DNA from: Malaya genurostris
Lineage: Eukaryota > Arthropoda > Insecta > Diptera > Culicidae
Assembly: GCF_030247185.1 (NCBI RefSeq)
Contig: NC_080571.1
Location: forward strand, 29,247,753 to 29,311,752
DNA: 64,000 nt
Direction of reading: 5' to 3'
Shown here: positions 1 through 9,600 of the stretch, piece after piece
How positions within the stretch are numbered: position 1 is the stretch's first letter
How the letters are laid out: each line of letters starts with the position of its first letter
The notes under the pieces: generated by a model
Told to the model about the DNA's origin: nothing
What the model saw: only the letters and a program-made list of their open reading frames with translations
Databases searched by the model: none
Position numbers and translations under genes: made by a program

Positions 1-815
1 TTCCAACTCAAAACTGGACCAAAAAGTGGTATCTCTAATCATGAAGAACAAATCAATGTCAAGGCGTGATTTGACCAAAAAAGCAGGAACGAGTATCGGA
101 ATGATCCAGCGTATCAAGAGGCGAAATCACCTGAAGACCTACAAGAAGCAGAAAATCTCGAAACAAAGTGTAAAATAGAAGAAGCGAGTAGCAACTAGGG
201 CCCGGAAATTGTATTCGCGTCTTTTGCAGTGTCCCGATGCATGCGTTTTGATGTAAAGGAGGACTCAAAAACCCTTCCAGGTCCACAATACTTTACTGTC
301 GTCGTTGGGGAGGATGTGAGCGCTGCGGACAGGTCGATTCAAGTGGAGAAATTCGGTCGAAAGGTACTGGTACGGCAAGTAATATGTTCCTGTGGTTTAA
401 AGTCAACCATTTTTACACTACCGGAACTATAAATGCAGAAATCTATCGATCTGAGTGTCTCCAGAAGAGATTGCTGCCTTTATATAAGAAGCACCTTTAT
501 ATAAGTACACCTCCACTGTTTTGGCGAGATTTAGCGTCGGCTCACTATGCCAAAACCACTCTCAATTGGCTTGCGGAAAATGGTATAAATTTCGTTGAGC
601 AAAATATCAATCCACCAAATTGCCCTCAGCTTCGACTTATCGAACGTTACTGGGCAATCGTGAAGAGGGTCTTCAAGAAAACTGGTAAGGCAGCTGAGAA
701 CATGCAGGAGTTCAAAAACATTTGGGCTCAAGCGTCCAAAAAATTCGATGCAACACTTGTCCGGAATTTGATGAAGAGAGTTCGATCAAAAGTTCGAAAA
801 TTCGTAAAGAAATAA
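1..815 (+). pseudogene. DD37E transposase pseudogene (family A)
   Basis: The transposase would cut and paste its own element through an RNase H-like DDE catalytic core. The reading starts inside the helix-turn-helix region (LIMKNKSMSRRDL, GTSIGMIQRIKRR). A nonsense codon (TAG) lies at 176-178. A 16-nt deletion near 250 removes the MDDET motif with the first catalytic Asp and shifts the frame. From 384 to 815 one frame is open for 143 codons and holds the second Asp (DLASAHYAK) and the final Glu (LIERYW). There are 37 residues between them, which is the DD37E signature. The C-terminus is basic and ends FVKK. The gene is dead because of the stop, the frameshift and the missing first Asp. Confidence 0.85.
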
Positions 816-929
816 CTTTAATTTCATTCGGTTTTCATTATGCTCAAGTGTTGTAACCTCGTATAATAAAGGATCAATTTTTGGCTTGAATAAAATATCG
901 TTTTTTATCATAATTTGAAAGAAAAAGGG
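1..929 (+). mobile_element. DD37E transposon, family A, copy 1 (3' part)
   Basis: A Tc1/mariner-superfamily element cut by the window start. It matches the minus-strand copies at 32897-34106 and 56485-57764 through the transposase and most of the 3' UTR. Similarity stops near 929, inside the subterminal sequence, so the right terminal inverted repeat is missing. Family A ends with AGGAGTGTATCG next to a TA target site, as seen intact at 56485 and 57764. The 3' end here was therefore lost or replaced. Confidence 0.8.
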
Positions 930-1620
930 TATAGCCGGGTTTTAATACAAAAACTGCCCCCAAACAGAACAAAAATTGATATACGCTGTTTGAAAGGGTT
1001 TACGTTGGAGATGATTTTCCCAAAATTTTAACCCTTTAACTGCCATATTGGTGGAGTTAGGGTAGTTCTTCTAATTTTCATTTTATTTAATTTTTTCAAA
1101 AACCACTTTAGAAAAAAAATTGAAAAAAATCAGGAATATTTTTGGAATTACGGGAAACCTCTCTGATTTTTTCCAGAATTTTTCAAAATGTATTTCATGT
1201 GAAAAATAAACCACTTTAGATTTTCCATCATAAAAAAATCATTTATGAGTACATTACGCTGTATTTTTTTCAGACTTTAAAAAAATAATTCATTCGGAAA
1301 AGCATGCGCCTCCATCAAATTGTCATCATTCGATGGAGACGCATGGTATTTAATTCTAAAATCATATATCACAAGGTCTGCTGTGACGTCATAACGCGAA
1401 TGACATAAGCTTTCGAAGAGCACTTCCTCTGTGCTATGGCAGACAAAAAGCACAGCTCCTGTACTCGGTCCAGTTTGTGCATTATTTGTCCATCGCATTA
1501 CCACCAGAAGGCTATCAATCTTCATCACCTGCGCATTACACATGATAGTCACACTTTGGTTGCCTGGCTTCCCGTCATGGCCATCTGACAGCTTGTCACC
1601 ACCGATCGGAAGAGTGTGAA
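930..1620. other. AT-rich spacer, nothing recognised
   Basis: About 690 bases of AT-rich DNA with homopolymer A and T runs. The short open frames here (for example 1277-1552 minus) have no recognisable motifs. I see no gene, RNA or repeat end. Confidence 0.5.
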
Positions 1621-2170
1621 TTAGTTCCGTACCATAATTGCAAATTGAGTGAAGATAATTTTTCGGGCGATGAAAAAAAAATTATCAATTAAAATCTCAT
1701 TACCGTTATCATTGCCATACTCATCCCTATCCCCAGTGATGGTGGTGATGGTAATCAGAGCGGATTCCCGGAAACTAAATGGCCGTAGAATCTGTTTCGC
1801 CGATCGGTTTCGGTTTGCAGGTGCCGGATTAGGTTTCACGTGGAAATGGTGTCCATTAGAAGCAAATTGATTTGTTGTTTGAAATGTTTTCCGGCTGGCC
1901 GTTGTTCGATTACCGTTTCGCTCACGTTTTCCACCGGCTAATAGCAATCAGATGAGGATCGGTTCAGCTAAAAAGGGGGGGGGAAAATTTCGTATTCAAC
2001 TGCAGCATTGTTCCCGGCATTACGGCAATTTGTTGCCGGTAAACTTTTGCATCCAGCTGGAAACAATTGCGGGGTAGTTTCTAATTAGCATTTGCAGCGT
2101 ACCGGACCACAAATTAAACGGAACTGCTCAGCTGTTGCAAGGCAGACCAATTGAAATGATTGCCATAAAA
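1621..2170. other. Unique-looking non-coding island
   Basis: The composition is more balanced than in the flanks, and the DNA does not match any other part of the window. Overlapping open frames on both strands (1649-1870 plus, 1621-1947 minus) show no domain and look like chance. It could be host intronic or intergenic DNA. Confidence 0.4.
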
Positions 2171-2174
2171 CTGA

Positions 2175-2890
2175 TTAATGCACCTGAAATACGACTCGGA
2201 ACTTTTTGACGTCATTCGAACAAGTGGCGTTCCGAACGGTTGGTGTACTACATTTTCGACAACTTTCCAGCCTCCTTGTGCGGCCGAACAGAATGCAAAT
2301 CCAAAAATAAACGTATGCTAAGCTAGGCAAACTTCTGCTTCGTTGGAGCTGTTTTTGGAAATATGTATATCGAATGAAGCCAAGAGTACACAGTTTGGCT
2401 CTAGGTTGGCGGAACCCAAAAGTTATCGAGTCTAATAACATTTTTACGCGAAATTGCTTAATAATTGTTTCAACTGTCGTTCACAGGCCACAGAAAACTT
2501 GTTTGGTTCGCTTGGACTTGCCGACATACAAACTGGAATACACCTAGGATATCTTTTACCGTACGTGAAGTGTATGAAAATCTTTGTACATTTTGTACAG
2601 TACAAAGGGAGTCGCACTGGATGGACTCAAGCAGTCTATCGTCAAACAATGCTGAGAATACTTTTCCGACGCAGTGGAAAAAGATTTTATTTTGCCAGAA
2701 ACGACAGAGGAATTTCCATCCTGAGCTGCATTCCGAAAGTTTTTGAAAAAATGCTACTGGGGATTCTTTATCCGGAAAGAGATAATGCGCCAACTTAGCA
2801 TAGCTTGCCCAACTGCAGATGAAAACAGATATTCTGCCGCTGGATCCCGCACATACTTATTTAGGACTAAAAAGACGAACGCAAGTGCAC
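2175..2890. other. Unassigned segment with overlapping short ORFs
   Basis: Open frames of 88-114 codons occur on both strands (2454-2798 plus, 2470-2793 minus). None has a recognisable motif. The segment leads directly into a mariner transposase remnant, so it may include degraded mariner sequence, but I cannot align it. Confidence 0.3.
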
Positions 2891-3066
2891 TTCGAGTACA
2901 TGTTTGACTGGACGCATTATCATACGCCAGAGAACAAAATGATTAGCCGACAATGGACTGATGTCGTGCTGCGAGTGCTTGGAAAGGAGACTCAATGAGT
3001 CGGAAAGATCATGGTGCCGGTTTTCTGGGATTGTCATAGCACAGTTTTGGAAGAGTACCTCAATGT
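2890..3066 (+). pseudogene. Mariner transposase fragment (central region)
   Basis: In one frame the sequence reads FDWTHYHTPENKMISRQWT, then a stop (TGA near 2996), then GKIMVPVFWDCHSTVLEEYL. This follows the central mariner block: His-Tyr-Thr-Pro-Glu, then SKQWT, then KVM.xVFWD, then DYL. That block lies between the first and second catalytic Asp residues. The helix-turn-helix and the rest of the catalytic core are not visible. The fragment is about 58 codons from a protein of about 345. It abuts the solo DD37E end at 3072, which may have truncated it. Confidence 0.65.
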
Positions 3067-3071
3067 AAGTA

Positions 3072-3130
3072 AGGAGTATATCTAAAATAAGCTATTCACA
3101 AATTTTTCTTTCAAATTATGATAAAAACTC
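3072..3130 (+). mobile_element. Solo terminal inverted repeat of DD37E family A
   Basis: After a TA (3070-3071) the sequence begins AGGAGTATATCTAAAATAAG and continues through AGCTATTCACAAATTTTTCTTTCAAATTATGATAAAAA-type sequence. This matches the family-A terminus at 32897, with a few substitutions, for about 58 bases, and then switches to the tandem repeat at 3121. It is an end without a body, left by internal deletion or by a later insertion. Confidence 0.7.
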
Positions 3131-3590
3131 TTCTTAACCCACCTAGTGGTGTGATAATGCCTTTCTCTTTCTTCAAAATAGTCTCATGATTTTTTTAATC
3201 TTTTTTATAAAATAATTTCTGACACTAATTTGGGCTCATTTTTTATTTTGATTTTTCACTTTGAGAAAAGTGATACTAATCTGAAAACCCTTCTTAATCC
3301 ACCTAGTGGTGTGATAATGCCTTTTTCTTTCTTGTTTGTCTCATAAAAACTTTTTTTTTCTTCTTATTAAATGATTTGTGACACTAATTTGGGCTCATTT
3401 TTGACATCAATTGATTCAGATTGAACCGAGTAGTTCACAAAAGCATTCTTCACTGTTCATATCACATAGTAGGCATCATTTTTCCAACCAGGCGCTTGAC
3501 ATTCGCGTTGCCTATTTTTTTATAAGAAGAGTGATGCTAATCTAAAAAATCCCTTCTTAGTCCACTTAGTAGAATTTTCATAGATCTTGA
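3121..3590. repeat. Tandem repeat, about 160-bp units
   Basis: Two good units begin near 3126 and 3286, each with the core CCACCTAGTGGTGTGATAAT, a pyrimidine-rich stretch, GACACTAATTTGGGCTCATT and AGTGATACTAATCTGAAAA. A third degraded unit begins near 3550 (TTCTTAGTCCACTTAGTAG). The core also appears singly near 14428-14452 and 53936-53955 in the opposite orientation, so it is a dispersed family that is locally tandem here. Confidence 0.7.
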
Positions 3591-3599
3591 AAAATCACC

Positions 3600-3960
3600 A
3601 TAGGGAATAGGGGGACGATGACAGAGCTGCCGGCGTCAAAAGTCCCAGAAAGTCGACATTTAAAAAAAAAATTCGAGATAACACTAAATCTTAACGTTTC
3701 ATGCAACTTTAAGATTTCTGGCACAAAAAAAAAGTTTTCAAACAAGCATAAGTTTGTTAAAATTGGTTCAGCCATCTCTGAGAAAATTGAGCGCGTATAA
3801 ATATCTTCGAAAAGTGCACACACACACACACATCTTAAAGAAAAGTGAGATTCTTCTTGCCGTTATCGACCACTATTTCAAATCATTCCGAAACCTAACT
3901 TAGGAGGACCGGAATAGCCGAAGTCGCTTCGTATGACCTACAAATTGAAACAGTTTAAAA
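3600..3960. repeat. Dispersed degenerate repeat (TCTGAGAAAATTGAG type)
   Basis: The segment contains TTGGTTCAGCCATCTCTGAG followed by AAAATTGAGCGC, the same string type found in the degenerate arrays at 5395-6150 and 25030-25310. Its end (CTACAAATTGAAACAGTTT) recurs inverted at 53817-53838. A (CA)8-9 run lies near 3818-3833. No coding is visible. Confidence 0.5.
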
Positions 3961-3961
3961 C

Positions 3962-5340
3962 AGATTAAAAAACTACAAGGATCAGCCCCTGGGGTTGTTC
4001 GAGCCGTTGATGTGGAACAAGGCAACCAAAATTTCTAATGATCGATATTTTTAATTAATCGTCACACTTTTGAATCCGCAAATGCACGAGAGTCTGCTTA
4101 GATTGATCTTTATTAGGAACCAACACCGAACACGCGAACCCAGAATATAGACTCTAATAGTCGTGATTTGTATTTGGTTTGGAAACCGACGAAATTACAT
4201 CAATAGCCCAAATGTATGCAATTATATGTTATAGCTTGTGTTCAAGTTTTGTATGCAAGCAGTTATTTTTATAGCGTTACTCTACCATTACTATCCTTCT
4301 ACGATTTTGGTTGAAGCGATAAACTTTATCTCATCATCAATCGAGTTCATCTTATATAAATTAGAAATTAATCTTATGCACTCAAAATTTACCCTGGGGT
4401 AGTTGTCATTTTCTCAGGCGAAACGTTTATGGCACTTTTTGTCTTGCTGTCTTGCAACAACCTACCTCTAGCATACTACGCGTAGGCAGAGATGGCATTT
4501 CACCAGAGTGATACACGCTGGAGCAGGATTCTTGTCCACACCGAGGATGCAAAATACGAAGCACCGCACAAAGAGGAAAGCACCGCACAAAGAGGAAAGC
4601 ACCGAAAATTTTACGATAAATTGTTTTATTTTGCTGATTTTGCGTGTCCACGCTTCATCTACGAAAACCATACAGCAGAGTGCTCACCGGCGTGTACACC
4701 TCTGTGAAAGTATCTGCATCCACCTCAGAGAATTTATTAGCTAATGCTCTAGCACTTTGGTGCGATTCAGTGGAAGAGGTAAAAGGAAATAAACAAACGC
4801 ACTCATTATGCGTGCACACTTTATACAACAGTGGTGTATAAATGTGAAAGAGAAGAGCTCTCGTTGAAGTTGTCAGTGCGAGGGGAGAAATTTTGCTTGC
4901 TCTTCGTCACACAGAGGAGATAGACATCTCTGCGCGTAGGGCTGAAACGTTAGCAATAGTTTTGCTTCTATTTATAGATTCGCGTGCTTCCAACAGCTTC
5001 GCTTTTAGATCGATTGACCAATCAGAGCGATGCTTTCCAATTGATATATCGCTTACTCCTTCAAAACCGTCGACTATGGCAGGGAAATCCGGTATGCCGG
5101 AGATTTTTTGCAGACCAAATTGGACACTGCTAGCTATTCATCAACATTTCAATGATATACAATTGAAAATACATGGCTATGTACATTCAAATCACTACGT
5201 AGAAATATTTCGAATCAAATGGTGACATAATATTAATAATTAATACAAAATTGACTGAGCTGTAATTGTTCAAAACCTAAGCACATTTCTACGTGTATTT
5301 TTCTTGAGTTTCTAGTTTGCACCTCTATAAAGAAAACAAA
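3962..5340. repeat. Dispersed repeat R, longest copy
   Basis: About 1.38 kb that recurs as two pieces. 26307-26733 matches the first third (ACAAGGATCAGCCCC through TTCTCA..CGAAACG). 28885-29345 matches the rest but lacks the part at about 4482-4934. Within that extra part, AGCACCGCACAAAGAGGAA is repeated in tandem (4558-4603). Short open frames (4492-4707, 4893-5225) carry no motif. No terminal inverted repeats or poly-A tail could be fixed, so its class is unknown. Confidence 0.7.
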
Positions 5341-5394
5341 AATGTGTTCCACATTAAAAAAAATTTCTTTCTTTCGCTTTAGATATCAGTTTTC

Positions 5395-6150
5395 TAACAC
5401 TTAACCCAGTAGATCCGAAACCGGAAGTCAGATCCAGATGAAATTTAAGAATTTTAATGGGATTATAAAACCTTCCATCTAAGTTCGTAAAAATCGGCGA
5501 AGCCATCTGTGAAAGAATAGTCTGTCCCTTTTTCCGGTGCTACCGGAATCGCATGACGGGAACCAGGATAGCCGGTATTAATTTTATAAGCCGTCTACTG
5601 ACAGTGACTAACGGTTGGAATAGTTTTGAGTCCACTTCAATTTAAATCAAGATTTGTGAAAATCGATTCAAACATCGCTGAGAATTGAAAGTTAGTTGTT
5701 CTTAACTATTTTCGGTGCTTCCGAAATCGGGAATGGGGTACCAGTAATGACGAGTTAAGTTTATATCCCGCCAAACTAACAAGTTCTGAATACTAGGCGA
5801 ATTTATCAATAAATTTTATTGGATTTGTACCTATTTTTGCCATGGTTTGTGAAAAAATACTCATGGAACTTAAAATTTTCCACCTATCACGCTCTAGTTC
5901 CGAAACCGGTTGTCGGATCCAAATGAAACGTTTCAGAACTTATTTAATAACTTCCCGACCTTTCGGTTTGAATCTTAGTTTGTGGGAATCAATTAGGCCT
6001 TTTCCGAGAAAATTGAGTGCACATTTTTCCTTAATTTTCACATATTACCCTATAACTCCGGAACGGGAAGTCGGATCGCGATGAAATTCAATAGCAGGCT
6101 ATGGGACCATAAGACCATTCATTTGAATTTAAAAACGGTTCAGTTATCTC
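5395..6150. repeat. Array of degenerate ~160-220-bp repeats (CCGGAAGTCGGATC type)
   Basis: Four diverged monomers are visible. The marker strings are AACCGGAAGTCAGATCC (about 5418), a weak unit near 5700, AACCGGTTGTCGGATCC (about 5907) and AACGGGAAGTCGGATCG (about 6063). Each is followed by ATGAAATT.., a GGGACCATAAGACC-like string, TTTGTGAAAATCGGTTCAG and GAGAAAATTGAGTGCAC. The family also occurs at 3600-3960 and 25030-25310. The open frames in it are chance. Confidence 0.65.
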
Positions 6151-6423
6151 GAAGAAAAGTGAGTGCATATTCTTTATGAATACATCCACAGGATGCTGTC
6201 CAGTATGCAATGATGAACATCCACATGAAAAAAAAACTGCATAGCTTCGAAAATTCGCGGAGAGGAATAACTTGAAAAGTTCGTATGAAACAAAAGAAAT
6301 AGTGTGTAATTTTTTGCTTCAAGGAATCGTCTAAGGAAAAATTTTGAGATTTTCGCATGAAAAACACGCGCATAACTTTGAAAATTCGCATAAAAAGTGT
6401 AAATTAATTTATTTTAAAAACTT

Positions 6424-6545
6424 TCTGATTTGGCAAGCGGTTTGTACCTGCGGTCAGAAACTAAAATTTTTGTTGCATCATGAATTCGAATTGGATTTGA
6501 GAAGCGATTTGTACCTCTGGCCTGAAACTTGAGGGTTCGTTACAT
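6424..6545 (+). pseudogene. DD37E-type transposase scrap, tandemly duplicated
   Basis: A frame reads IWQAVCTCGQKLKFLLHH, matching the DD37E block VWQAICSCG just after the first catalytic Asp region in the other copies here. The same DNA follows again at about 6496-6545 (GATTTGAGAAGCGATTTGTA, then CCTCTGGCCTGAAACT), so a unit of about 69 bp has been duplicated and has since diverged. Too little remains to assign a family. Confidence 0.5.
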
Positions 6546-7055
6546 TCTGTAGACTCGAAGAGAGGTTGAAAGGCACACACGGAGCTTTGACCTGCTTCAG
6601 CTAGCAGCCACTACAGTCGTGAGCAACTTCAGTAGTACAGTAACAATAGGGTCGAATACTCCGAACAGAACCCAATTCCACCATATTGCCCTCGATTTTG
6701 TAAGATCGAGAAATATTAGGCGAATTTTATACGAGAGCTGAAAATTATTGGAAAAGTGACTCGAAACACTTCTCCGATCAATTGATGACGAAATAAAATA
6801 ACCATGATGAACATAGTGTCCAAAATTAAAGCACGGTGCATTTCAAGAAAAATACGTCAACATATCGAAACCAAAACGGAAGTGTTTTATGCATTTGCAT
6901 ACTTCCCTCAGTGTTGCTCAAAACTTCTAAGAGAGCAGTCGTTTATCGAGAAGAGTTCCGCGTACGCAAATCGCATTGAGATTGTCTTTTGGTAGGCTTC
7001 TGCAAAATTATCGAAATTATCGTATTGGACGGTAGCTAGTTTTTTTTAAGTCGAT
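6546..7055. other. Spacer before fold-back element
   Basis: No confident feature. The 63-codon frame at 6804-6995 has no motif. The last bases (about 7045-7062) may belong to the interrupted transposase described below, reading FKSIWCDEKW across the insertion. Confidence 0.3.
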
Positions 7056-7060
7056 CTGGT

Positions 7061-7694
7061 GCCGAATTCCGGTCACAAAATTTCTTGAAAGAAAAAAAAA
7101 TGCAAAGAGATTTCGCCTATTTTCTTTATTTAGAATTCCCGTCAAGTTCAGGAAGAATGTTTTTTGATACTTTAAAAAAGAAAAAGAAAATATTTTTTTC
7201 ATCACCATTTTTGCGAAACAAATCCAGAAAGATAATTCTCTTAGAGATAAAATTCAGTAAAACTATAAAAAATATTACGTAGCAGCTATAGCGGTATTCT
7301 TTGTACATTCTCTGCTCCTGTATACCTACAACTAACTGCATTTACCTCAGATACATTCATCTTACTTAAGAACGAGCGCCAGCTAGAATCGGGGATGTCT
7401 CATCAAGCATTAAAACTCTTTCTTATGGAAATACTATTGCACAAAGAACACGTCCAATGATCATATGTAATAAATTTTTGTTAGTTTTACAGAATTTCAT
7501 CTCTAAAAGAAAAGAAATTCCTTTCTAAATTTCTAACACAAATATGTTGAAGAAAAAATTATTTTCTTTTTCTTTTTCAAGTATCAAAAAAATTCTTCTT
7601 GAACTTGAAAGGAATTCCAAATTAAGAAAATAGGCGAAGACATTCTTCTCTTCAAGGAAATTGTGATAAATTTCTTCTGTCGCCGGAATTCGGC
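7061..7694. mobile_element. Fold-back element with ~205-bp inverted arms
   Basis: Bases 7061-7264 are an imperfect inverted repeat of 7484-7694. Both arms run from GCCGAATTCCGG through an A/G-rich stretch to AATTC(A/T)GTAAAACTA. The loop is about 220 bp. The heptamer CTGGTGC flanks both sides (7056-7062 and 7697-7703), which fits a 7-bp target duplication if the element is 7063-7696. The arms do not align exactly flush with that boundary, because the right arm has four extra bases. No coding capacity. Confidence 0.7.
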
Positions 7695-7702
7695 TGCTGG
7701 TG

Positions 7703-7833
7703 CGATGAAAAGTGGGAGTGGGTTAAAGTGAAACGTGCCTGGTTGGGAAACAGTAACGATTTCGTTCGGAGCACTTTCGAACAACCATTAAAAGCGATGA
7801 TTTGGGGATGCTTTTCAGAAAGGAAATTTGGTT
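7703..7833 (+). pseudogene. Tc1/IS630-type transposase fragment
   Basis: An uninterrupted frame reads DEKWEWVKVKRAWLG, then a Phe/Arg-rich link, then AMIWGCFSERKFG and a stop. DEKW is the motif around the first catalytic Asp, and the MIWGCFS block is the usual following strand in Tc1-like enzymes (V.VWGC.S). The start and the other two acidic residues are absent. If the fold-back element and one CTGGTGC copy are removed, the frame extends upstream as SIWCDEKW, which suggests the fold-back interrupted this gene. Confidence 0.65.
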
Positions 7834-9600
7834 AATTGTATCATATTAAAGACGAAAGAACATGAAAATAGTTTTGATATTTTCTCAAAATTGTTAAAAA
7901 TTGGCATTTCTTGGGAGAAAAATCTACTTTTTCGCATCAAAACATTGAATGATTCTAGTTTCTAAATTAAATATTTACATTTGAAATGAATTGCACTTAA
8001 TTTCAAATGTTATTTTTATTGGTAAGAAAACATTACAAAATTGTATAATTATATAGCAAAACTAATCGTTGACGAAAATTTCATTTCCAGGAAATTTTCC
8101 ACACTCGTAAAACTGCCATCAACGAATTCCATCCGCCAAAACGGCAAATAAATAGAGCTCGAATTTCCACGGGTGATTTATGGTCCTCACAAACGGATCC
8201 TCTGTCAACACAATCGAAAAACAACGTGCAGACTTCCCTCGGCAGTTTATAATAAATGACTGCTCGGAGCAAAAACAAAACCGCAATTCGCAAACTTCTC
8301 CAGCTTAACAGGGGTTTTACGACACGCTACAAAAAGTACGGCATTGCAGATCAAGCAGCCGCCAAGTGTTTTTTGCACCTGTCTCCTTCCCGGTCGGATT
8401 CATCACTGTGCTGGCTGGTCCTGGAGGGAGGGAGGTACTAAGCGTGAACAAAAATGCAAAATAAATCACTTCCATTCAATTTCTCCTGCAGTCACGAAAA
8501 TTGTTGGCCCAGTTTGAAAAACCACGCACTCCGAAATGGCTAACGCTGCGGAAACCACGAAATCACGACCGCTATTCCGCGCCGTTAACTCTTTCGAATG
8601 TGTTCCCAGCCCAGGTAGGTACTCATGGTTTGGCTTGGCTTTGCAATAGATGGAAGCAGTCTTGTGATGATCTGATCTCTCCAAGGACGGTCCTCACGTG
8701 TATATAAATCAATCTCCTGTGCCAGCTGCCGTGCGAGAAGTTTGCACACGTTATAAGCAAAGTGCTGACGTGTAAAAAGTACCGAACGAGATGCGAAAAC
8801 CTATCCGGTTTCAGCACAACGTCAGGCGAAGTGCTGATGGCTTCCGTCACTAGGCAGCGAGAAAACTTACATCGCTTGCTTTTATCATGCTAGCAAACTA
8901 TAGGAACTGTTCACTTTGAACCAACGACGATTGCAGCCGGGGGGGTGTGTATTTGTGTTACCGATGGTGTTTTCATTAAAAGTCATAGTGACAGCATTGA
9001 GAAAAATATTTGAAACAAACTACACCAGCATTCTGAATTGCATAAGTATAATGAATCTAATTTCGCGTAACCCAACCACGGTTTTCAATTCTAGCAATAA
9101 CCTGGTCTTCAAAGTTTACCCCTTAACAGCCGGAATGATCCTTGCACGTGAACCATCTTGCTTTTCTTTTCTCATAAAAGAAAGGCATTGGAATCACCGT
9201 GAAAAATGGTAAAAACTAAACTGAAAATCATGTTTACTTGTTAGGAGAAATCCCTCATTGTCAAGCTTTTCTATGAGCTACCGCAAATTAAATAGGAAAA
9301 ACATTTGAGTACCACCCAAATTTTAGGTGAAAACCCCAATTACTCTTTTTGAGTTCATAATTGGTATTAACTGAATCATTATCTACTCAAACTTTGAATT
9401 TATCGTAAAAAATAGATAGCAAGCATTGCCAAAGTTGCTATGACAACACTTTGGGCAATCCTACAATTACCTAAATATTGCGTTAATCTGGCTTATGTAA
9501 TACATTAATTATCTAAAAATTCGTAGATGCACTTTAATTGGTTTTGGGTAGGTTTCTACCAAAAATTATGTAGCGGCTAGTAAGAGTGTACGCATGCATA
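7834..9600. other. Unassigned DNA, no gene recognised
   Basis: AT-rich DNA with a less AT-rich patch at 8080-8850. Short overlapping frames on both strands (8256-8441, 8466-8684, 8916-9212) show no domains. I see no repeat shared with the rest of the window. Confidence 0.4.

Noticed and set aside
3818..3833. (CA)n run as a notable feature
   Set aside because: About eight units, ordinary for an insect genome.
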